From: Lachnospiraceae bacterium UBA3826
GTDB lineage: Bacteria > Bacillota > Clostridia > Lachnospirales > Lachnospiraceae
Assembly: GCA_002393095.1 (NCBI GenBank)
Contig: DGII01000048.1
Location: forward strand, 1-7,214
DNA: 7,214 nucleotides
Reading direction: 5' to 3'
Both the position numbers and the translations under genes were made by a program. A model generated the notes under the pieces. The model saw nothing but the letters and a program-made list of their open reading frames with translations. It had not been told where the DNA came from and did no database searches. Below, in pieces: positions 5,027 through 7,214 of this stretch (positions are counted from its first letter, which is position 1; each line of letters begins with the position of its first letter).

Positions 5027-6505
5027 ATGTTGGAAAAAATATGGAATAAAGCCTCTATACAGAGCAAGCTGATGTTATCATTCTTCATACCGATATTCGT
5101 GATCCTTGTCATGAATGTATATATGTACCTCAATGTCAATTCGATGATTGCCAGAATCAATGAGGTATATGACAGTAATGTCAGGTTAAGTGAGCTTGCC
5201 GAGAATCTGACAGCTGTTCAGAATTCAGTAAGAGAATATCTTGAGAACAAGGGAACAACAGCTCTTAACGAGTATTACAGAGCCGATCAGGAGTACCGCA
5301 GCAGTATGGATAATATCGGAAGCAGTTATACCGGTACCATGACCATTATGCAGAAGAATATCCAGAATCAGTCCTCCAAATACCTTGCTGTGGTAGACGA
5401 TACCGTGCAGGCTAAGAGAGGAAGGAATGTCGAAGGATACCGGACCGGCTATGAGGAAGCGGAGCAGATGTATGCGGATCTGCAGAACTGCATATACTCT
5501 CTTAATAATGAGCAGTTCAAGATCAACTCAGATAACTATTATATCCTGTTGTCTTCATTGAGATATATGGAGATCATATCCATAGTCATCCTCCTCTTCA
5601 TAGGTGTAGTCAATATTCTGGCACTGTTCCTTCTGACTAACAGCATGACCAGACCGTTGGTTGCTCTGTCTAAGGCTGCGGATAAGGTCGCCGGAGGAGA
5701 CTTTAATGTGGATATCGAGACTCCGGAAGCAGGAGACGAGATCGGCAGGGTATCAAGAGCCTTCGCCGGCATGGTAGGCAGTATACAGCTCTATATCACT
5801 GAGATCCGCGAAAGCATGAGCCGTGAGAGCCGTATGAAGGAATCGGAGCTTATGATGCAGACCAGAATGAGGGAGGCTGAGCTTAGATCCTTACAGGCCC
5901 AGATCAATCCGCATTTCTTATTCAACACCTTAAATGCGGGTGCACAGCTTGCCATGATGGAGGGTGCGGATAAGACGACGGAATTCATACAGAATATGGC
6001 AGATTTTTTCCGTTATAATATCAAAAGCATAGATAAGGATGTCTCCCTTAATGAAGAGCTTCAACTTGTAGACAAGTATATATATATCTTAAATGTGAGA
6101 TTTGATGGGGAGATACATTATCATAAGGAGACGGATGACAGTCTTGGCGAGATAAGGATACCGAGTATGGTTCTGCAACCCATCGTGGAGAATGCGGTCA
6201 ATTACGGTATTCGTAATATAGAATGGGAAGGGCATATAGACCTTAAGACCTATCGTGTGGGTGATATGGTTCATATATCCATAGCCGATAACGGTGTGGG
6301 AATGACTGCGGACAAGATAGAGAAGATACTCTCCGGTGACGGAATAGCCGCCGATCCCGACAAGAATGATTCCAACGGAATAGGACTTGGCAATGTTATA
6401 GAACGTATCAGGATATTCACGGGTCGTGAGGATGTAATGGATATCATAAGCGAAGGAGAAGGTAAGGGCACGGAATTCATCATCAAGGTTCCGATGCATG
6501 TATAA
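5027..6505 (+). CDS. lytS: LytS/YesM-type sensor histidine kinase
   Basis: This 492-residue membrane kinase is the expected phosphodonor for the YesN-like regulator. Numbered from ATG 5027, membrane segment 1 spans about 15-36 and segment 2 about 182-203. The extracellular region of about 145 residues between them looks wholly helical, with no visible Cache or PAS core. A HAMP linker follows (about 205-258, with TRPLVALSKAADKVAGGDF), then a coiled coil (about 255-290). The His_kinase core QAQINPHFLFNTL carries phospho-accepting His296. The HATPase domain has N box PIVENAV (Asn389), G1 box DNGVGM (421-426) and G2 GIGLGN (451-456), all intact. A small helical exterior fits a kinase that receives its signal from a docked binding protein, as in the XylFII-LytS complex. 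An in-frame GTG at 5021 overlapping the upstream stop is an alternative start but has a poorly placed ribosome site. A terminator follows directly. Confidence 0.94.
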   Translation: MLEKIWNKASIQSKLMLSFFIPIFVILVMNVYMYLNVNSMIARINEVYDSNVRLSELAENLTAVQNSVREYLENKGTTALNEYYRADQEYRSSMDNIGSSYTGTMTIMQKNIQNQSSKYLAVVDDTVQAKRGRNVEGYRTGYEEAEQMYADLQNCIYSLNNEQFKINSDNYYILLSSLRYMEIISIVILLFIGVVNILALFLLTNSMTRPLVALSKAADKVAGGDFNVDIETPEAGDEIGRVSRAFAGMVGSIQLYITEIRESMSRESRMKESELMMQTRMREAELRSLQAQINPHFLFNTLNAGAQLAMMEGADKTTEFIQNMADFFRYNIKSIDKDVSLNEELQLVDKYIYILNVRFDGEIHYHKETDDSLGEIRIPSMVLQPIVENAVNYGIRNIEWEGHIDLKTYRVGDMVHISIADNGVGMTADKIEKILSGDGIAADPDKNDSNGIGLGNVIERIRIFTGREDVMDIISEGEGKGTEFIIKVPMHV

Positions 6506-6510
6506 GATAA

Positions 6511-6549
6511 GGTCTGTCACACCCGTAGCACGGTGTAACAGACCCTTTT
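6511..6549 (+). terminator. Rho-independent terminator of the sensor cluster
   Basis: Two 13-nt arms, GGTCTGTCACACC (6511-6523) and GGTGTAACAGACC (6532-6544), pair with one mismatch around an 8-nt loop. CTTTTCTATTT follows as the U-rich tail. It begins 5 bp after the kinase stop codon. The minus-strand side is only moderately T-rich (TTATCTTATA), so two-way use for the convergent isomerase gene is possible but weaker. Confidence 0.85.
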
Positions 6550-6556
6550 CTATTTC

Positions 6557-6576
6557 ATTAATCCGGAGGGATTAAT
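6557..6576. repeat. Second inverted repeat in the convergent intergenic region
   Basis: ATTAATCC and GGATTAAT form a perfect 8-bp inverted repeat around GGAG. It lies 15 bp past the stop codon of the convergent isomerase gene. No T-run follows on either strand, so it is not a classic terminator, but it could stabilise the 3' end of the isomerase mRNA or help the neighbouring hairpin to stop transcription. Confidence 0.45.
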
Positions 6577-6591
6577 TACATAATATTGTCC

Positions 6592-7214
6592 TTATGCGAA
6601 GGGATTCTCCGTAGGATAAGGAAGACTCTTAGGCTGATTGTAGTTGATATCCTCGATCGGCACGCCTATGTACTTGAATACCTCGAAGAGAGCCTTGCCG
6701 TAGTGACCGAATGCAACGGCACCGTGGTGAGGATAGTTCTTCTGGATAAGCACATGACGGTAGAAGCGTCCCATCTCCTTGATAGCGAATACGCCGATAC
6801 CACCGAATGACTTGGTAGCTACAGGTAATACCTCACCCTCTGCCACATAAGCACGGATCTGTGAATCAGCCGTAGACTGTAAGCGGTAGAATGTGATATC
6901 TCCGGGTGCGATATCGCCCTCGAGAGTTCCGTTCGTAACCTCTATAGGAAGGCTTCTTGCCATGATCTTCTGGTACTTCATCTCGCATGCTGCAAGCTTC
7001 TTAGAGCATGTATTGCCGCAGTGGAAGCCCATGAAGGCATCCGTGTGCTTGTAGGGGAACCTGCCTTCGATGCTGGCTTTGTACATGTCCTTCGGCACGG
7101 AGTTGTTGATGTCCAGCAGGGTGACAGCGTCCTGGCTCACCACGGTTCCGATGAACTCGCTTAAGGTGCCGTAGATGTCCACCTCGCAGGAGACGGGGAT
7201 TCCAAGGCCGGTCA
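6592..7214 (-). CDS. L-fucose/L-arabinose isomerase-family protein, C-terminal part (5' end outside window)
   Basis: This is the last 207 residues of a longer protein. The frame is open to the right edge (TGLGIPVSCEVDIYGTLSEF...), and the GTG at 7182 lies inside the conserved CEVD motif, so it is not the real start. The motifs CEVD, VTLLDINN, GFHCGNT and HHGAVAFGHYG follow the order seen in the C-terminal half of FucI-like ketol isomerases (COG2407). In those enzymes a Glu, an Asp and a His hold the catalytic metal; the Glu of CEVD, Asp of LLDINN and a His of the HHGA region are the likely equivalents here. The enzyme would interconvert an aldose and a ketose in the cytoplasm. Members of this family are often mis-assigned in substrate, so fucose, arabinose or another sugar cannot be chosen from this fragment. 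It converges on the sensor cluster and is separated from it by the terminator hairpin. Confidence 0.85.
   Translation of the reverse strand, partial: TGLGIPVSCEVDIYGTLSEFIGTVVSQDAVTLLDINNSVPKDMYKASIEGRFPYKHTDAFMGFHCGNTCSKKLAACEMKYQKIMARSLPIEVTNGTLEGDIAPGDITFYRLQSTADSQIRAYVAEGEVLPVATKSFGGIGVFAIKEMGRFYRHVLIQKNYPHHGAVAFGHYGKALFEVFKYIGVPIEDINYNQPKSLPYPTENPFA

Noticed and set aside
6586..6810. Plus-strand open frame overlapping the isomerase gene
   Set aside because: It is antisense to conserved isomerase motifs and shows no family resemblance or convincing translation start.

Overview
The window looks like chromosomal DNA of a Gram-positive, low-to-medium GC anaerobe of the Clostridia, most likely Lachnospiraceae-like. 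The clues are lipoprotein-type sugar-binding proteins, a YesN/LytS-type two-component system, strong GGAGG-type ribosome binding sites, and heavy use of ATA, AGA and AGG codons in the regulatory genes. Genus cannot be assigned from the sequence alone.

Layout. (1) 1-948, minus strand: the 5' part of a ChvE-type multiple-monosaccharide-binding lipoprotein, running off the left edge; its ABC transporter ATPase and permease genes probably follow outside the window. (2) 949-1223: a divergent promoter region with a perfect 16-bp palindrome, a second imperfect copy 20 bp away, an 11-bp-spaced direct repeat and a recognisable extended -10 for the transporter gene. (3) 1224-6505, plus strand: a four-gene cluster coding for an AraC-type response regulator (YesN type), a XylF-like lipoprotein (XylFII type), a second binding protein held in the membrane by an uncleaved N-terminal helix, and a LytS/YesM-type histidine kinase. 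A rho-independent terminator follows at 6511-6549. (4) 6592-7214, minus strand and convergent: the C-terminal part of an L-fucose/L-arabinose isomerase-family protein, cut by the right edge.

How the genes probably work together. The cluster strongly resembles the D-xylose-sensing XylFII-LytS-YesN three-component system described in Clostridium beijerinckii. There an extracellular xylose-binding protein docks on the LytS kinase, and YesN then activates the sugar transporter genes. Here the presumed target is the divergent chvE-like gene, and the shared intergenic region carries plausible operator repeats. The unusual part is the extra membrane-tethered binding-protein paralogue between the XylF-like gene and the kinase. 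It has lost the sugar-contact motifs that the other two binding proteins keep. It may be an adaptor, or a sensor for another ligand, which would make this a four-component sensor. The sugar sensed is inferred (a pentose or similar aldose), not proven.
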